Origin: an uncultured Bacteroidales bacterium
GTDB taxonomy: Bacteria > Bacteroidota > Bacteroidia > Bacteroidales > Paludibacteraceae
Direction: 5' to 3'
Length of the DNA: 31,033 bases
Assembly (NCBI GenBank): GCA_946616535.1
Contig: CAMOJA010000015.1
Coordinates: 1-31,033, forward strand
Below are positions 30,433 to 31,033 of the stretch, piece by piece. A model generated the notes under the pieces. It made no database searches, was not told where the DNA came from, and saw nothing but the letters and a program-made list of their open reading frames with translations. The stretch's first letter is position 1. The number at the start of each line of letters is the position of its first letter. The translations under genes were made by a program, and so were the position numbers.

Positions 30433-30464
30433 TTTGGTCATATCAAAAAAAAGCAGTACTTTTG
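30433..30464 (+). promoter_or_regulatory. Promoter of a short transcription unit
   Basis: TTTG at 30433-30436, 20 bp, TACTTTTG at 30457-30464: a perfect match. Transcription should start near 30471. Confidence 0.75.
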
Positions 30465-30478
30465 CATCGGATTTGAAA

Positions 30479-30559
30479 ATGACAACTACAGTTTGCAAAA
30501 CGGGGGTGTTCATTCGAGAGTCCTACGAACAAGACCAATCTTTTTTGTACCTTAAATAA
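30479..30559 (+). CDS. Possible 26-residue ORF
   Basis: ATG at 30479 encodes MTTTVCKTGVFIRESYEQDQ and ends SFLYLK at TAA 30557-30559. It starts about eight bases after the predicted transcription start. No family is recognised; the reading frame could be chance. Confidence 0.25.
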   Translation: MTTTVCKTGVFIRESYEQDQSFLYLK

Positions 30560-30577
30560 ACAGACTAATACCTTAGA

Positions 30578-30606
30578 AAAACAGACGTCGCGATGACGGC
30601 TGTTTT
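30578..30606 (+). terminator. Hairpin AAAACAG...CTGTTTT with inner CGTC/GACG stem
   Basis: Outer arms AAAACAG (30578-30584) and CTGTTTT (30600-30606), inner CGTC (30586-30589) and GACG (30595-30598), with one mismatch between. Followed by a short T-rich stretch. It may be an alternative or attenuating stop. Confidence 0.5.
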
Positions 30607-30634
30607 CGCTTTTAAAAGGACCTCTTAACTATAT

Positions 30635-30680
30635 AAAATCCCGCCTACTCTTCCGAGTGGCGGGATTTTCGTTGTTTTAA
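30635..30680 (+). terminator. Strong intrinsic terminator
   Basis: AAAATCCCGCC (30635-30645) pairs with GGCGGGATTTT (30659-30669), with an inner ACTC/GAGT stem around a TTCC loop. A U-rich tract follows (TTTTCGTTGTTTT). Confidence 0.85.
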
Positions 30681-30712
30681 TCCTTTTTGGGTACGTATTG
30701 GGTAGTACAATG

Positions 30713-30756
30713 ACTAACGAATATCCAACGAATCACTAAGGAATCACTAACGATTG
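30713..30756. repeat. Four 11-bp tandem units (ACTAANGAATC)
   Basis: Units start at 30713, 30724, 30735 and 30746; three begin ACTAA and one TCCAA. Same ACTAA-N6 design and period as 931-985. Confidence 0.8.
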
Positions 30757-30794
30757 GACTATCACCGGAACTGATTTGAGCCGGTTTGGACGGA

Positions 30795-30826
30795 GTTCAA
30801 ACCTCGTTCAAACCTCGTTCCTATAC
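30795..30826. repeat. 11-bp tandem repeat (GTTCAAACCTC)
   Basis: Exact copies at 30795-30805 and 30806-30816 with a diverged third (GTTCCTATACA). The period equals that of the neighbouring array. Confidence 0.75.
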
Positions 30827-30837
30827 AAAAAATGACA

Positions 30838-30961
30838 TGACACTTTTGACACTTTCTATCTTTTTGATAGCTTTCGTATGATCTACAATATCAAAATGTC
30901 AGGAATCGAATAAAAATCGCACGCATTTTTGACCTTTTGCAAGAAAGTGTCAAAAGTGTCA
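30838..30961. repeat. 20-bp perfect inverted repeat built of GTGTCAAAA units
   Basis: TGACACTTTTGACACTTTCT at 30838-30857 is the exact reverse complement of 30942-30961. The right side continues with a third AGTGTCA, giving a 9-bp period (about 30945-30969). The 84-bp middle holds TATC/GATA and other small palindromes. A further GACAC/GTGTC pair lies near 31000-31018. This looks like an iteron-like protein-binding region. Confidence 0.85.
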
Positions 30962-31033
30962 AAAGTGTCAGTGCGAATTGTCTTGTCCTGAAATATGTTG
31001 ACACTAAAAAAGGTGTCGTTATGGACAAAAGAT

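Larger units (their letters stand above)
30471..30680 (+). ncRNA. Candidate short transcript of about 200 nt (small RNA or leader)
   Basis: Bounded by a perfect promoter and a strong intrinsic terminator at 30635, with a second hairpin at 30578. I could not match it to tmRNA, SRP, RNase P or 6S RNA. It could be a small RNA, a mini-gene mRNA, or the regulated leader of a gene beyond the window. No gene within the window follows it closely. Confidence 0.4.
30681..31033. other. Repeat-dense terminal stretch with no supported gene
   Basis: It contains the repeats listed below. An ATG at 31021 (MDKR, then the window ends) could start a gene outside the window, but 13 bases are too few to judge. 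Confidence 0.5.

Noticed and set aside
30838..30969. CRISPR or terminator
   Set aside because: Units are 9 bp and nearly abutting with no spacers, and the inverted arms are 84 bp apart, too far and without a T-tract for an intrinsic terminator.

Overview
The window looks like a chromosomal piece of a gut- or rumen-type Bacteroidales bacterium (phylum Bacteroidota). The evidence is a GldF permease, a Bacteroidota-type Na+-translocating methylmalonyl-CoA decarboxylase operon, a DUF3109 protein, a PD40-OmpA domain pair, and eight promoters of the Bacteroidota type (TTTG, exactly 20 bp, TAnnTTTG). No phage, transposase, rRNA or tRNA gene was seen. The exact genus cannot be read from the sequence.

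Layout. 1-1424: a RelB/DinJ-type antitoxin running off the left edge, a DUF1232 membrane protein and an unknown 138-residue protein, separated by repeat-rich DNA. 1425-4335: an array of small palindromes, then lon with a terminator on its stop codon. 4350-5567: an XRE-type regulator facing a 540-bp AT-rich spacer, then a hidden 47-codon gene with a Cys/His knuckle and its own promoter. 5646-7532: ispE, whose 3' end overlaps the convergent histidine-kinase gene by 126 bp. 7532-11725 (minus): the propionate operon mce-mmdA-oadG-biotin carrier-oadB, probably with the kinase as last gene. 11740-23470 (minus): a nine-gene near-continuous run gyrA, TPR protein, ruvX, def, mntP, DUF3109, cinA, a 950-residue transporter/PD40/OmpA fusion, and a secreted phosphoesterase. 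23675-30355 (plus): pheT-prfC-nucleoside transporter-gldF-YfcE-like phosphoesterase. 30356-31033: a short transcription unit with a promoter and terminators, then tandem and inverted repeats.

How the genes work together. The mce operon performs the last steps of succinate-to-propionate fermentation: epimerisation of methylmalonyl-CoA, then decarboxylation to propionyl-CoA coupled to Na+ export. The gyrA and pheT runs mix housekeeping genes (topology, deformylation, tRNA charging, release-factor recycling) with envelope and transport genes.

Most unusual points: (1) a single ORF joining a 10-helix AspT/YidE-type transporter to a periplasmic PD40-OmpA module; (2) a 15-bp intergenic word (ACCAAATGGTAAATG) that also occurs inside the YfcE-like coding sequence and supplies the gldF start codon; (3) an array of short hairpins with compensatory stem changes before lon; (4) short unlisted genes with perfect promoters; (5) tandem repeats with 10-, 11-, 14-, 15- and 21-bp periods at many gene junctions. 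The promoters also move several gene starts downstream (XRE, ispE).
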